DNA of 64,000 nt from Fictibacillus sp. b24 (GCF_030348825.1 NZ_JAUCES010000005.1:1736001-1800000), one strand, 5' to 3'. Shown: positions 16,658-26,204, counted from the stretch's first letter. The notes: generated by a model from the sequence alone, not told the origin. Made by a program: numbers and translations.

Positions 16658-17842
16658 ATGAAACTTGCAAAACGTGTGGAGGCATTAACTCCTTCAACAA
16701 CTCTGGCAATCACAGCAAAGGCAAACCAATTAAAATCAGAAGGGCACGATGTAATCGCACTTGGGGCTGGTGAACCCGACTTTAATACACCAATACATAT
16801 TATTGAAGCTGCATATGAGTCTATGAAAGAAGGGCACACGAAATATACCGCTTCTGGCGGACTTCTTTCTCTGAAGAAAGCAATCGCAAACAAACTAAAG
16901 CAAGATCAGGGATTAACGTATGAGCCTTCTGAGATCATCGTAAGTACAGGAGCAAAACATTCGTTGTACTCTTTATTCCAAGCCATTTTAGATGAAGGTG
17001 ACGAGGTGATCATCCCGATTCCTTATTGGGTGAGCTACCCTGAACAAGTTAAGTTGGCTGATGGGACACCTGTTTATCTTGAAGGTAAAGAAGAGAACCA
17101 GTTTAAGATCACGGCAGAAGATCTGAAAAAAGTGATCACAAATCAAACAAAAGCATTAGTACTAAATTCTCCAAGCAACCCGACAGGATCTCTTTATTCA
17201 GCGGAAGAGCTGCGTGAGATCGGTCAAGTGTGTCTAGAGAACGATATCTTGATCGTTTCTGATGAAATCTATGAAAAACTCGTATACGGCGGAGTGAAGC
17301 ATACATCAATCGCAGAGCTTTCACCTGAACTGAAAAAACAAACCATCATCATCAACGGTCTATCTAAATCCCATGCGATGACCGGATGGAGAATCGGTTT
17401 TGCTGCAGGGGATTCCAAAATCATTAGAGCAATGACGAACTTAGACAGTCATAGTACATCGAACCCGACGACAACGTCTCAACATGGTGCACTTGCTGCT
17501 TATAACGGCACTCAGGAACCTGTTGAAGAAATGCGTCAAGCTTTTGAAGAGCGTATGAACAAAGTGTACGATCGTTTGGTCACCATTCCTGGGATCACGT
17601 GTGTAAAACCGAACGGTGCATTCTATCTGTTCCCAAATGCTACAGAAGCGGTCAAAATGACAGGGTTCTCTTCAGTGGATGAATGGGTAGAAGCTCTTTT
17701 AGAAGAAGAAAAAGTGGCCCTCGTTCCAGGATCAGGATTTGGTGCTCCTGACAACGTGAGACTTTCTTATGCGACAAGTCTTGAAACGATCATGGAAGCG
17801 TTAGACCGAATCGAGCGTTTTATTAAATCAAACCGCAAGTAA
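16658..17842 (+). CDS. aspB: Aspartate aminotransferase (PLP, class I)
   Basis: 394 residues. Interconverts aspartate and oxaloacetate with 2-oxoglutarate/glutamate. Visible: G-A-G-E-P-D-F-N-T-P near residues 34-43, the substrate/PLP segment N-S-P-S-N-P-T-G, S-D-E-I-Y-E and the Schiff-base lysine region N-G-L-S-K-S-H-A-M-T-G-W-R. The open frame begins at a GTG at 16640, but that GTG is part of the SD (GTGGAGGGA) of the ATG at 16658. In B. subtilis the order ypmB-aspB-asnS is the same; aspartate made here feeds the asparagine used by the next gene's product. Confidence 0.95.
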   Translation: MKLAKRVEALTPSTTLAITAKANQLKSEGHDVIALGAGEPDFNTPIHIIEAAYESMKEGHTKYTASGGLLSLKKAIANKLKQDQGLTYEPSEIIVSTGAKHSLYSLFQAILDEGDEVIIPIPYWVSYPEQVKLADGTPVYLEGKEENQFKITAEDLKKVITNQTKALVLNSPSNPTGSLYSAEELREIGQVCLENDILIVSDEIYEKLVYGGVKHTSIAELSPELKKQTIIINGLSKSHAMTGWRIGFAAGDSKIIRAMTNLDSHSTSNPTTTSQHGALAAYNGTQEPVEEMRQAFEERMNKVYDRLVTIPGITCVKPNGAFYLFPNATEAVKMTGFSSVDEWVEALLEEEKVALVPGSGFGAPDNVRLSYATSLETIMEALDRIERFIKSNRK

Positions 17843-17917
17843 TGATTGATTTTTAGAAAATTCTCATTCATAATTTTTTGGTAGATATTGATATTTAGTA
17901 CAGTGGAGGTACATGTA

Positions 17918-19210
17918 GTGAAAACGACTATAAAAAAGCTAAATGAACATGTGGGTAAAACCGTTACGATAGGAGCGTGGCTCTCAAATAAGCGTTCTTC
18001 TGGTAAGATCGCCTTCTTACAGCTCCGCGATGGATCCGGATTTGTTCAAGGTGTTGTCGTAAAGAGTGAAGTTGGTGAAGAGATCTTTGCAAAAGCAAAA
18101 GGACTTACTCAAGAATCCAGCCTTTACGTTACAGGAACCGTTAAAGAGGACGAGCGATCTGCACTTGGTGTGGAACTTGAAGTAACAGATGTTGAAGTGC
18201 TTCATCAAGCTGTTGACTATCCGATCACACCGAAAGAACACGGAACAGAATTTTTGATGGACCACCGTCATCTTTGGATCCGTTCTAAGCGTCAGCACGC
18301 AATCTTAAAGATCCGTAACGAGATCATCCACGCTGTGAACGAATTCTTCTACAACAATGACTTTGTAAAAGTAGATCCTCCGATTTTAACTGGAAGCTCT
18401 GCTGAAGGAACAACATCACTGTTCCACACAAAATACTTTGAAGAAGATGCTTATCTTTCACAAAGTGGACAACTTTACATGGAAGCGGCAGCCATGGCAC
18501 TTGGAAAAGTATATTCATTTGGTCCGACATTCCGTGCAGAGAAATCAAAAACTCGCCGTCACTTGATCGAATTCTGGATGATCGAGCCTGAGATGGCTTT
18601 CGTTGAACACGAAGAATCTCTTGAGATTCAAGAACAGTTCATCTCACATATCGTTCAATCAGTGATCAAACGCTGTGAAAACGAACTGAAGACACTTGGA
18701 CGCGATATCTCTAAACTAGAAAATGTTAAAGCTCCTTTCCCTCGTGTTTCATATGACGACGCAATTAAGATGTTAAAGGAAAAAGGCTTTGATGATATTG
18801 ATTGGGGAGACGACTTCGGTGCGCCTCACGAAACAGCGATCGCTGAGAGCTTCGACAAGCCGGTATTCATCACGAATTATCCAAAAGACATTAAAGCGTT
18901 CTACATGAAGCCAGACCCGAACCGTGACGATGTTGTATTGTGTGCAGATCTGATCGCTCCTGAAGGATACGGAGAAATAATCGGTGGAAGTCAGCGTATT
19001 GATGACCTTGCACTTATGGAACAGCGTTATGAAGAGCACGGATTAACTGACGATGCATACAAATGGTATCTAGAACTTAGAAAATACGGAAGCGTTCCTC
19101 ATTCAGGATTCGGTCTTGGATTAGAGCGTACGGTAGCTTGGATCTCAGGAGCGGAGCATGTTCGTGAAACGATTCCATTCCCGCGTCTATTGAACCGTCT
19201 ATATCCTTGA
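17918..19210 (+). CDS. asnS: Asparaginyl-tRNA synthetase
   Basis: 430 residues, exactly the length I recall for B. subtilis AsnS. N-terminal OB-fold anticodon-binding domain (about 1-110) and a class II catalytic domain: motif 2 [15 protein letters not shown] near 205-220 and motif 3 G-F-G-L-G-L-E-R near 408-415. The GTG at 17918 follows GTGGAGGT with good spacing; the longer frame from a TTG at 17888 is unlikely. The short 75-base leader shows no T-box. Terminator at 19215. Confidence 0.95.
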   Translation: MKTTIKKLNEHVGKTVTIGAWLSNKRSSGKIAFLQLRDGSGFVQGVVVKSEVGEEIFAKAKGLTQESSLYVTGTVKEDERSALGVELEVTDVEVLHQAVDYPITPKEHGTEFLMDHRHLWIRSKRQHAILKIRNEIIHAVNEFFYNNDFVKVDPPILTGSSAEGTTSLFHTKYFEEDAYLSQSGQLYMEAAAMALGKVYSFGPTFRAEKSKTRRHLIEFWMIEPEMAFVEHEESLEIQEQFISHIVQSVIKRCENELKTLGRDISKLENVKAPFPRVSYDDAIKMLKEKGFDDIDWGDDFGAPHETAIAESFDKPVFITNYPKDIKAFYMKPDPNRDDVVLCADLIAPEGYGEIIGGSQRIDDLALMEQRYEEHGLTDDAYKWYLELRKYGSVPHSGFGLGLERTVAWISGAEHVRETIPFPRLLNRLYP

Positions 19211-19214
19211 TTTA

Positions 19215-19242
19215 AAAATCTCCCTTTATGGGAGATTTTTTT
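19215..19242 (+). terminator. Terminator after asnS
   Basis: AAATCTCCC, loop TTTA, TGGGAGATTT, then a T run; five bases after the stop. Confidence 0.9.
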
Positions 19243-19280
19243 ATTGTTTTTAAGAAGTGTTTTTTAGGCTGGTAAAGTCT

Positions 19281-19384
19281 AATTAAGTCGTTTTGAAGAT
19301 GAATTAAGTCATTTTCGTTGTCAATTAAGTCTTAAAAAAAAAAATTAAGTTTAAATCGTATCTAATTAAGTCTTAACCACAACA
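19281..19384. repeat. Five-unit ~21-bp repeat array upstream of dnaD
   Basis: AATTAAGT occurs at 19281, 19302, 19323, 19343 and 19364, i.e. spacings 21, 21, 20 and 21; four of the five copies continue with C. Unit remainders are unrelated in sequence. The spacing and the G/A-AATTAA core recall the elements at 15.6 and 37.6 kb. It lies between the asnS terminator and the dnaD promoter, in a 318-bp gene-free stretch. Confidence 0.85.
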
Positions 19385-19498
19385 ATAAAGGCGATTCTGC
19401 AAATTTCGACATCATCACCAACAACTGCTCGTGAACTACATACCTACTTTTTCTCAACATTCAACAGTATAGTCAAAATAAAAAAAGCTAGTTTTATA

Positions 19499-19507
19499 TG
19501 CTATAAT
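19499..19507 (+). promoter_or_regulatory. Extended -10 promoter of dnaD
   Basis: TGCTATAAT, 22 bases upstream of the dnaD ATG. No good -35 is visible, as is common for extended -10 promoters. Confidence 0.55.
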
Positions 19508-19528
19508 AGAAATAGAGGTGTTTTAAAA

Positions 19529-20242
19529 ATGAACGGTACATTATTTGAACGATGGATGGCTGAAGGGTCGATCAGTATTCCTAACATGCTTTTAAAAACA
19601 TACAAACAGATCGGTTTATCTGATAACGAATGCATGTTGTTTATACAGCTTCATGTTTTTATAGAATCAGGAAACTATTTTCCGACGCCAGTCGAGCTGT
19701 CTGAACGAATGTCAGCATCCAGTAACGATGTGTCTTCCATGCTGCGTTCGTTGATCGGTAGAGGCGTTCTCGGTATGGATCAATACGAAGATAAAGAAAA
19801 AGGCGTCTATTTTGAAGCCTACACCCTGCAGCCTTTATGGAACAGACTTCTTCAAAGTTTAAAAGAAGAAGAGCAGATCCAAAAAGAGATTCATAAGGAA
19901 AACCAAGAACAGAATGTTTTTGTACTATTTGAAAAAGAATTTGGACGTCCATTATCTCCTATGGAGCTTGAAACCCTGAAAATTTGGATGGATGAAGATC
20001 AGCAATCGCCACAATTGATTCTTTCAGCACTTAAAGAGTCCGTTCTATCAGGAAAGCTAAACTTCAGATATATCGACCGTATTTTGTTCGAGTGGAAGAA
20101 AAACGGAATAAAAAGTCCAGAAGCTGCAAAGATGTATGGTGAAAAGTTCAGAGTCAGACAGCTGCAGCGAACAGGTCAACAAGATCAGCCTCGAAAAGAC
20201 TCTGGGCTAAAAAGACCCGCATACAATTGGTTGGAATCTTAA
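19529..20242 (+). CDS. dnaD: DNA replication initiation protein DnaD
   Basis: 237 residues. DnaD_N winged-helix domain at about 1-100 (L-S-D-N-E-C-M-L-F-I-Q-L) and the C-terminal DnaB_2/DnaD domain near 130-205, with the typical F-E-K-E-F-G-R-P-L-S-P-M-E and Y-I-D-R-I-L-F-E-W segments. It helps load the replicative helicase at oriC and at stalled forks. SD GAGGTG is upstream. nth follows, as in B. subtilis, separated by a weak hairpin (about 20249-20275) and 53 bases. Confidence 0.93.
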   Translation: MNGTLFERWMAEGSISIPNMLLKTYKQIGLSDNECMLFIQLHVFIESGNYFPTPVELSERMSASSNDVSSMLRSLIGRGVLGMDQYEDKEKGVYFEAYTLQPLWNRLLQSLKEEEQIQKEIHKENQEQNVFVLFEKEFGRPLSPMELETLKIWMDEDQQSPQLILSALKESVLSGKLNFRYIDRILFEWKKNGIKSPEAAKMYGEKFRVRQLQRTGQQDQPRKDSGLKRPAYNWLES

Positions 20243-20295
20243 AACATGAAAAGGCCTTTTAGGTCTTTCTTTTTATAATAGGAGGTAAAAGCTTC

Positions 20296-20967
20296 GTGTT
20301 AAACAAAGCACAGATTCAATTTTGTTTAGAACAGATAGAGGACATGTTTCCAGATGCTCACTGTGAGCTGAATCACTCAAATCCGTTCGAGTTAACAATC
20401 GCTGTACTTCTGTCTGCTCAATGTACAGATGCACTTGTAAATAAAGTTACGCCGAAACTATTTGCGAAATATAAAACACCACAGGATTATCTGAACGTAT
20501 CTTTAGAAGAGCTGCAAGATGATATCCGGTCGATCGGACTATATCGAAATAAAGCGAAGAACATCCAAAAACTGAGCGAACTTGTTTTAACTGAATACGG
20601 CGGTGAAATCCCGAAAGATCGTGATGAACTGACGAAACTTCCTGGTGTAGGAAGAAAAACGGCAAACGTTGTTGTATCTGTAGCATACGGCGTACCTGCA
20701 ATTGCTGTTGATACTCATGTTGAGCGTGTATCAAAAAGGCTTGGAATCTGCAAATTGAAGGATTCTGTACTCCAGGTCGAAGAAACACTTATGAAGAAGA
20801 TTCCAAAATCCCTTTGGGGTGCCACTCATCACCGATTAATTTTCTTTGGCAGATACCATTGCAAAGCCCAAAACCCGAACTGTCCGGAATGTCCGCTACT
20901 TTCGATATGCCGTGAAGGCAAGAAGCGGATGAACCAAAAAGAGAAGAAAAAGCTGACTCAAAAATGA
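20296..20967 (+). CDS. nth: Endonuclease III (DNA glycosylase/AP lyase)
   Basis: 223 residues, GTG start with AGGAGG upstream. Removes oxidised pyrimidines. The helix-hairpin-helix L-P-G-V-G-R-K-T-A-N-V-V, with the catalytic lysine, the G-V-P-A-I-A-V-D-T-H-V aspartate loop and the C-terminal [4Fe-4S] motif C-x6-C-x2-C-x5-C (C-K-A-Q-N-P-N-C-P-E-C) are all intact. A terminator overlaps the end of the gene. Confidence 0.96.
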   Translation: MLNKAQIQFCLEQIEDMFPDAHCELNHSNPFELTIAVLLSAQCTDALVNKVTPKLFAKYKTPQDYLNVSLEELQDDIRSIGLYRNKAKNIQKLSELVLTEYGGEIPKDRDELTKLPGVGRKTANVVVSVAYGVPAIAVDTHVERVSKRLGICKLKDSVLQVEETLMKKIPKSLWGATHHRLIFFGRYHCKAQNPNCPECPLLSICREGKKRMNQKEKKKLTQK

Positions 20968-20991
20968 CATCATGTCTTTTTGAGTCTTTTT
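20955..20991 (+). terminator. Terminator overlapping the nth stop
   Basis: GACTCAAAAA ... TTTTTGAGTC followed by T residues; the left arm is inside the last nth codons. Confidence 0.8.
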
Positions 20992-21114
20992 ATGTAAGCA
21001 GACGAAATGGATGGACAATCAACTTGGAATACGTTGTTTTAAAGAGTTACAATACATTTAGATAAGGGATAGATAAACTCTTTTTAGTTTGCAGATAAAC
21101 ATGGAGGGGTTAAA

Positions 21115-21468
21115 ATGACTCAAAATAAAAATCCAGAAGAGATATTTTTAGAATGGAAAGAGAACTCAGAGGAAATCGCTCGTTACTTTAAAGATCGCGA
21201 CAGAAAACGTGCAAGAGAACCAATGGTATATTTCTTTAACCGTTTTTTATATGTTTTGTATGTCGTTAACGGCCATAAGGCAACGGAGCAAGAATTGAAA
21301 AACTGGAAAGATCATTTGAAGGGATTTAAGCATCTGCCGGTCAATGCGATAGATCGACTTATTTTTATCAATGAGCAGCCAGATCATTACCAATCTTTTA
21401 TCCAGCTTAGTGAGTTATTTTCAGAATGGGAAAAGAAAAGTGTCATACTTTTTAGACGAAGTACATAA
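21115..21468 (+). CDS. ypoC: YpoC family protein
   Basis: 117 residues. Rich in aromatic and charged residues (Y-F-F-N-R-F-L-Y-V-L-Y-V-V-N-G; L-P-V-N-A-I-D-R-L). The position directly after nth and the size match B. subtilis YpoC, a protein of unknown function. No signal peptide or membrane segment. SD GGAGGGG is present. In B. subtilis ponA follows; here a LysM glycosidase has been placed between. Confidence 0.82.
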   Translation: MTQNKNPEEIFLEWKENSEEIARYFKDRDRKRAREPMVYFFNRFLYVLYVVNGHKATEQELKNWKDHLKGFKHLPVNAIDRLIFINEQPDHYQSFIQLSELFSEWEKKSVILFRRST

Positions 21469-21492
21469 GGACAAGGCTCTTGGACATATGAT
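21465..21492 (+). promoter_or_regulatory. Possible sigma-E promoter of the LysM glycosidase
   Basis: ATA (21465-21467), 17-bp spacer, CATATGAT (21485-21492), six of eight matches to the sigma-E -10 consensus. Listed because homologues such as YaaH are mother-cell proteins; weak on sequence alone. Confidence 0.3.
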
Positions 21493-21524
21493 GATGACAT
21501 GAGACGTTTTTTAGGAGGGGTATC

Positions 21525-22787
21525 ATGCAGATTCATGTGGTGAAAAGAGGGGATTCACTTTGGAAGCTTTCACAATACTATAAATTGCCTTGGCAAGAGC
21601 TGGCCGCGGTAAATAGACTTACAGAAAAAGATGTTCTTTCTGTGGGGCAAACACTTTTTATTCCAACACCATTTACGTATACCGTACAGCCAGGTGATTC
21701 TTTAGAAGAGATCGGTAAAAGAATCGGAGTATCCGTCGCACAGCTTCAGCAGGCGAATCCAGGTTTAACAGATGAGACTTTACAGGCTGGAACCCAATTG
21801 AATGTTCCACAGAGAAGTAAGAAGACGATCATAACGAACGCGTTTGCAGAGCCTGTTCCAAAAGCAAAAGAAAACTTTACTGCAGCAGCAAAAGGATTAA
21901 GTTATATTACGATGTTTAGTTATGAAGTGAATGAAAAAGGTGTGTTTAAACCACTAAATGACACAGCGTTCTTAAAAGAAGCAAAGAATAAAAATGTTCG
22001 ACCAATCATGGCAATCACAAACATTAAAGACGGTGAGTTCAGTGAAGAAGTTGGAACGGCAATTCTGACGAATAAAGAAATTACGAACAAAGTAATAGAC
22101 GAGTCCCTTCGTATCATGAAACAAAAAGGGTACCAGGGAATTTCCGTTGACTTTGAGTTTCTCGGAAAGCAGAATAAAGAAGCTTATAATCAATTTTTAA
22201 GAACACTGACAGAGAGGATGCACAAAGAAAACTATATCGTGATGACTGCGGTAGCGCCGAAAATTTCTGCCACTCAGCAAGGAGAATGGTACGAATCACA
22301 TGATTATAAAGCACACGGGGAGATTGTGGATTACGTGATTCTTATGACTTACGAATGGGGATATAGCGGCGGTCCGCCGATGGCAGTAAGTCCACTTCCT
22401 TCTGTAAAAAAAGTGCTAGACTATGCGGTTAGTGAGATCGATCCAAAGAAAATTTTGATGGGAATCAATCTTTACGGTTATGACTGGAAACTTCCTTATA
22501 AACCTGGCGGTGAGTTTGCGAAAGCTCTAAATCCTGTTCAAGCCACACAGCTAGCTGGAAAAAGGCAAGCTGCAATCAAGTACAGCCGAAAAGATGAAGC
22601 ACCGTTCTTTCGATATTGGGACAAAGACAAAAAAGAGCATGTCGTTTGGTTTGAGGATCTCAGGAGTATGAAAGCAAAGTTTGATGTTGTAGATCAGTAC
22701 GGATTTGCAGGGGTAAGTTTCTGGAATCTTTCATTCGGATATCCTGTATTTTGGAATTATTTAGTTGACCGTTATAATATTAAGTGA
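21525..22787 (+). CDS. LysM-LysM-GH18 glycosidase, YaaH/SleL-like (spore cortex-lytic type)
   Basis: 420 residues without a signal peptide. Two LysM domains at about 2-45 and 49-92 (H-V-V-K-R-G-D-S-L-W-K-L; Y-T-V-Q-P-G-D-S-L-E-E-I), then a GH18 barrel with G-I-S-V-D-F-E-F near residues 204-211, where the glutamate is the expected acid/base, and Y-E-W-G-Y-S-G-G-P-P-M-A-V. The lack of a signal sequence fits Bacillus YaaH/SleL, which is assembled into the spore from the mother cell and cleaves cortical muropeptides. AGGAGGGG precedes the ATG. The gene is not at this place in B. subtilis. It is convergent with ponA and they share a bidirectional terminator. Confidence 0.88.
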   Translation: MQIHVVKRGDSLWKLSQYYKLPWQELAAVNRLTEKDVLSVGQTLFIPTPFTYTVQPGDSLEEIGKRIGVSVAQLQQANPGLTDETLQAGTQLNVPQRSKKTIITNAFAEPVPKAKENFTAAAKGLSYITMFSYEVNEKGVFKPLNDTAFLKEAKNKNVRPIMAITNIKDGEFSEEVGTAILTNKEITNKVIDESLRIMKQKGYQGISVDFEFLGKQNKEAYNQFLRTLTERMHKENYIVMTAVAPKISATQQGEWYESHDYKAHGEIVDYVILMTYEWGYSGGPPMAVSPLPSVKKVLDYAVSEIDPKKILMGINLYGYDWKLPYKPGGEFAKALNPVQATQLAGKRQAAIKYSRKDEAPFFRYWDKDKKEHVVWFEDLRSMKAKFDVVDQYGFAGVSFWNLSFGYPVFWNYLVDRYNIK

Positions 22788-22845
22788 GCAAGGTTTTAAT
22801 TCTCCCCGCCTTAATTTGATTGAAAACAGCTCTTAAAACTTAGAC

Positions 22846-22885
22846 AAAAAAAGATCCGCCAGCCTTATGCTGACGGATCTTTTTT
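22846..22885. terminator. Bidirectional terminator between GH18 gene and ponA
   Basis: AAAAAGATCCGCCAGC, loop, GCTGACGGATCTTTTTT: A-tract and T-tract on either side of the stem serve both strands; it ends two bases from the ponA stop. Confidence 0.88.
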
Positions 22886-22887
22886 GT

Positions 22888-25509
22888 TTATTGGTTGAAT
22901 GGAGGGAGGAGTCCTCCTCCGTTTCCACCATTTTGTTCTCTGCCTCCATCTTGCCCTGGAGGAGGAGTGCCAGGTTCACCTTGACTAGGAGGCTCTGTTC
23001 CAGGCTCTTGCCCTGGAGGAGTCCCTGGTTCGCCTTCACTTGGAGGAGGAGTGCCAGGTTCACCTTCACTAGGCGGCTCTGTACCAGGTTCTTGCCCTGG
23101 AGGAGTCCCCGGTTCGCCTTCACCCTCACCCGGAGGCGGTTCTTCACTTTCAGGACCTTCTATCGTAATAGACGTTTCGGCAGGTTCGCTTTGCGTGTTG
23201 TTTTCGCTGTCGACGGCTATTACTTGGAACGTGTATTTACCTGGAGCAGGAGTTGGAACAACAAATTTCGTATCGTTGATCGTTGCACGTTCCTGCATAG
23301 GTCCGTCGTTATAGCTCGCGAGAATTCTAAACGTTACACCTTGTTTCTTCTCGTACTTCCATTTCACTTCGATCTCATTTTTGTTTTCTTTGAACTTCGC
23401 TTCTAGACCTTCTATGGTTGATGGTTTTTCAAACTTATCACTGACGCCAGGAAGGTCTGTCCCCTTAACAAATAGTTCGATGATTTTTTCTGAATCCGGT
23501 GTAAACTCACTAGCACGTTTACCTGTTCCTTTTTCCATCGCAACTTCTGTTACTGATTTCGGTTTTTTGAAGTCCGTGTTCTTATGATCGAGCTGGCTCA
23601 TGATGTCACGGAAAATCTGTTTAGAATAATCCGCTTCATTGTCGTTTAGATAGAGACCTTTACCTTCTTTATCTTTATTTTCAGCATAACCCGTCCAAAC
23701 GGCTGCTGTATAAGTTGGTGTGTAGCCGGCCATCCAAGCATCTTTTGTTGCACCTTCTGGAAGACCATATTTATCACGATCTTCTTTTGAGTAGTTTGTT
23801 GTACCCGTTTTACCAGCTAAGTTCAATCCACTTACGTTAGCTTCACGGCCAGTTCCTCTATCCATAACATCTTTTAGCATATCTGTGATCATATAAGCGG
23901 TGTAATCTTTCATTGCCGCTTTTGGTTCTGAGTCGACTTCGATCACACGTCCATCAGGGAACTCTACCTTACGAACCGTTGTTGGTTTTGAATATACACC
24001 GCCGTTACCAAATGCAGTATACGCACCTGCAAGAGTAAGAGGGGAGATACCACCGTTAAATCCACCGATTGCATAGGACGGATACGTTGTGTCTGGATCT
24101 AAATCAAAACCTAGCTTATTTGCAAAATCAGTTGCTTCTTCAGCCCCAACTTCTTGGAACGCACGAACAGCTGTTGTGTTCTTGGATTCAACAAGTGCTT
24201 GACGCATCGAGATGTCTCCAACATTTTTTTTGTTAAAGTTATTAATTGTAATGTCTTTTAGTTCCACAGGCTCATCTTTTAAGATGTATCCCGTGTTCCA
24301 CTTTTTGTTTTCAATCGCAGGACCATAATCCAAAATCGGCTTAATGGTAGATCCTGGTTGACGTTTTATTTTTGAAGAGAAATAGTTACTTAACTGACCA
24401 CCACGGCCGCTTCCAACCGCACGAATTGCGCTTGACTTCGTATCAACTAACGTAACACCTGATTGCAGAAATTCATGTTCTTCACTTAACTTCGTTCTTA
24501 GAACATCTTCAGTTGCTTGTTGAGCTTTTGTGTCAAGGTTTGTATATATCTTTAACCCGGAAGAGTAAATATCCGCTTCTTCTAGACCTTCAATGTCTTT
24601 CAGATCATCTATGACTTGTTTGATGTACGCATCATAAGGACGAGTTTCAGTCTTTAATTCGCCTTCTTTAATCATATCTTTAACCGGAATGCTCTTTGCT
24701 TTTTCTGCTTCTTCTTTTGTAATGAATTTGTGTTGAGCCATCAGATTTAACACGACGTTGCGTCGGTGTTCTGCTTCTTTTGGATTTCTAGTAGGATCAT
24801 AATAACTTGGTGCTTTAGGCAGACCTGCTAATAGAGCTGCTTCTTGCACTTCTAAGTCCGCTACTTCTTTGTTGAAGTAAACTTTCGCTGCTGTGGCAAT
24901 TCCATATGCACCATTCCCAAAAAAGATCTTGTTCAGATACATTTCTAGAATTTGATCTTTAGAATATTTCTGTTCTAACTGTACAGAAAGATACGCTTCA
25001 CGAATCTTACGTGTGAGTGATTTTTCATTCGTTAATACGGTGTTCTTAATCACCTGCTGAGAGATCGTACTCGCACCTTCTGCTCCAAAGCCTTCTCTTA
25101 CGTTGGCGAACGCGGCCCCTGCGATACGACGTACATCAATACCGCTATGCTGACGGAATCGCACGTCTTCTGTTGCGATGAACGCATTTTGTACAGGTTC
25201 TGGAATCTCGTTGATCTTAACACGGATCCGTTTTTCATCACCTGCCACAAGGGACACTTCTTTATCGTTCATATCCATAATTTTTGAGGATACGGGCGTT
25301 TCAAGTTTTTTAGGATCTAGTTTCGGTGACGTTGCGGCAATCACACCGACAGTTAGTAGTCCTAGAATTCCTAGAATAACAGCAAGCAACAGGAGGGTCT
25401 TCTTCCAGTTGCGTCCACCTCTAGGTTTTTTGGTTTTCGTTTTATTTGCCGGTTTGGAACCATCACTTGATTGTCTGCGTTCCATACGGCTTCGGTAATC
25501 TTTTGACAT
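22888..25509 (-). CDS. ponA: Class A penicillin-binding protein 1 (bifunctional glycosyltransferase/transpeptidase)
   Basis: 873 residues. Short cytoplasmic tail, membrane anchor at about 35-57, GT51 domain (E-D-V-R-F-R-Q-H-S-G near 93 and G-A-S-T-I-S-Q-Q near 124), transpeptidase domain with S-T-I-K (SxxK) near 391, S-K-N (SxN) near 450 and K-T-G-T near 590, a fibronectin-III-like domain around 690-775, and a P/G/E-rich tail. The N-terminal tail contains S7-R-M-E-R-R12, matching the S-R-x-x-R-R/K motif known to bind GpsB, whose gene is at 49217. Downstream of recU on the same strand, as in the B. subtilis recU-ponA operon. Confidence 0.95.
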   Translation of the reverse strand: MSKDYRSRMERRQSSDGSKPANKTKTKKPRGGRNWKKTLLLLAVILGILGLLTVGVIAATSPKLDPKKLETPVSSKIMDMNDKEVSLVAGDEKRIRVKINEIPEPVQNAFIATEDVRFRQHSGIDVRRIAGAAFANVREGFGAEGASTISQQVIKNTVLTNEKSLTRKIREAYLSVQLEQKYSKDQILEMYLNKIFFGNGAYGIATAAKVYFNKEVADLEVQEAALLAGLPKAPSYYDPTRNPKEAEHRRNVVLNLMAQHKFITKEEAEKAKSIPVKDMIKEGELKTETRPYDAYIKQVIDDLKDIEGLEEADIYSSGLKIYTNLDTKAQQATEDVLRTKLSEEHEFLQSGVTLVDTKSSAIRAVGSGRGGQLSNYFSSKIKRQPGSTIKPILDYGPAIENKKWNTGYILKDEPVELKDITINNFNKKNVGDISMRQALVESKNTTAVRAFQEVGAEEATDFANKLGFDLDPDTTYPSYAIGGFNGGISPLTLAGAYTAFGNGGVYSKPTTVRKVEFPDGRVIEVDSEPKAAMKDYTAYMITDMLKDVMDRGTGREANVSGLNLAGKTGTTNYSKEDRDKYGLPEGATKDAWMAGYTPTYTAAVWTGYAENKDKEGKGLYLNDNEADYSKQIFRDIMSQLDHKNTDFKKPKSVTEVAMEKGTGKRASEFTPDSEKIIELFVKGTDLPGVSDKFEKPSTIEGLEAKFKENKNEIEVKWKYEKKQGVTFRILASYNDGPMQERATINDTKFVVPTPAPGKYTFQVIAVDSENNTQSEPAETSITIEGPESEEPPPGEGEGEPGTPPGQEPGTEPPSEGEPGTPPPSEGEPGTPPGQEPGTEPPSQGEPGTPPPGQDGGREQNGGNGGGLLPPFNQ
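22954..23121 (-). repeat. Two 28-codon repeats in the ponA C-terminal tail
   Basis: Residues 797-824 and 825-852 are nearly identical copies built from E-P-G-T-P-P-G-Q and E-P-G-T-E-P-P-S blocks (84-bp DNA repeats). Such tails vary in length between strains. Confidence 0.85.
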
Positions 25510-25598
25510 AGCTTTACCAACCTTTCAACTTCATAAAAAAATGAACATGTTCAATTATTCGACGGCTTTTGACAATTTATGAACAATGAAGGTGATGA

Positions 25599-26204
25599 TT
25601 AAAAATAGACTGAATCTACTACGTGTAAGTAATTAAGCCGAGGCTGATACCCGATAGTAATAGAATGTCCTTTTTCTTCAATTTCACCCTTCGGAATGGA
25701 TTTTCTTCCCAAACTTTGTTCTTTCCAAAAATGAATCAGGTGAGAGCTGTCGAATAAATAGCTCTCATCTGTTGATGAGAAACGGAGAATAACAAACGAG
25801 ATGCCTCCATGATCCAAGATGTGCTGCATATGGGTGAGCTGGTGTTCATGAAAGTTCTTTAGAGGAAAGCTCGTTTTATTCTTCGTCTCCTTTGCTTCAA
25901 AGTCAATGTATCTTCCTTTATACACCCCATTATAGTCGGTCGTGGAAGCCAGTTTGAAGTACGCTTCACGGATGACGGCGGCAGATCGTTTTGGATATTC
26001 TACATTTACGATCTGAACCGGAGTAGGTTTCTTATGGATGATCGCTTGATTGGTTAGAAGATAATACTCGTTGCTTTGATTGATATCATCTTCTAACGAC
26101 ATTCCTCTATTGCTGTAAGAAATCTCTTTTTTCATAGAAGATGAGGATTGTTTTTTCACGATAGAAGTCACTTTCTTACCGTTAGGATAATGGAAAGTAC
26201 CCAT
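25599..26204 (-). CDS. recU: Holliday junction resolvase RecU
   Basis: 201 residues. Cleaves four-way junctions in homologous recombination and chromosome segregation. Nuclease-core residues are visible: R-G-M-S-L-E-D-D near 34-41, and [20 protein letters not shown] near 88-107 with the E-x-K pair. An N-terminal extension (first ~30 residues) is basic and serine-rich as in the B. subtilis protein. The 89-base gap to ponA contains a 12-bp perfect palindrome (TGAACATGTTCA, 25542-25553) but no terminator, so co-transcription is expected. Confidence 0.95.
   Translation of the reverse strand: MGTFHYPNGKKVTSIVKKQSSSSMKKEISYSNRGMSLEDDINQSNEYYLLTNQAIIHKKPTPVQIVNVEYPKRSAAVIREAYFKLASTTDYNGVYKGRYIDFEAKETKNKTSFPLKNFHEHQLTHMQHILDHGGISFVILRFSSTDESYLFDSSHLIHFWKEQSLGRKSIPKGEIEEKGHSITIGYQPRLNYLHVVDSVYF

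Noticed and set aside
17843-17917. T-box leader for asnS
   Set aside because: The gap is only 75 bases with no T-box sequence or terminator hairpin.
22867-23406. Plus-strand frames opposite the ponA tail repeats
   Set aside because: They are shadows of the P/G/E-rich tail, have arginine/cysteine-rich or glycine/serine-rich low complexity and no SD.
25542-25553. TGAACATGTTCA as a LexA box upstream of ponA
   Set aside because: GAAC and GTTC are separated by two bases instead of four; perfect palindrome but wrong spacing.
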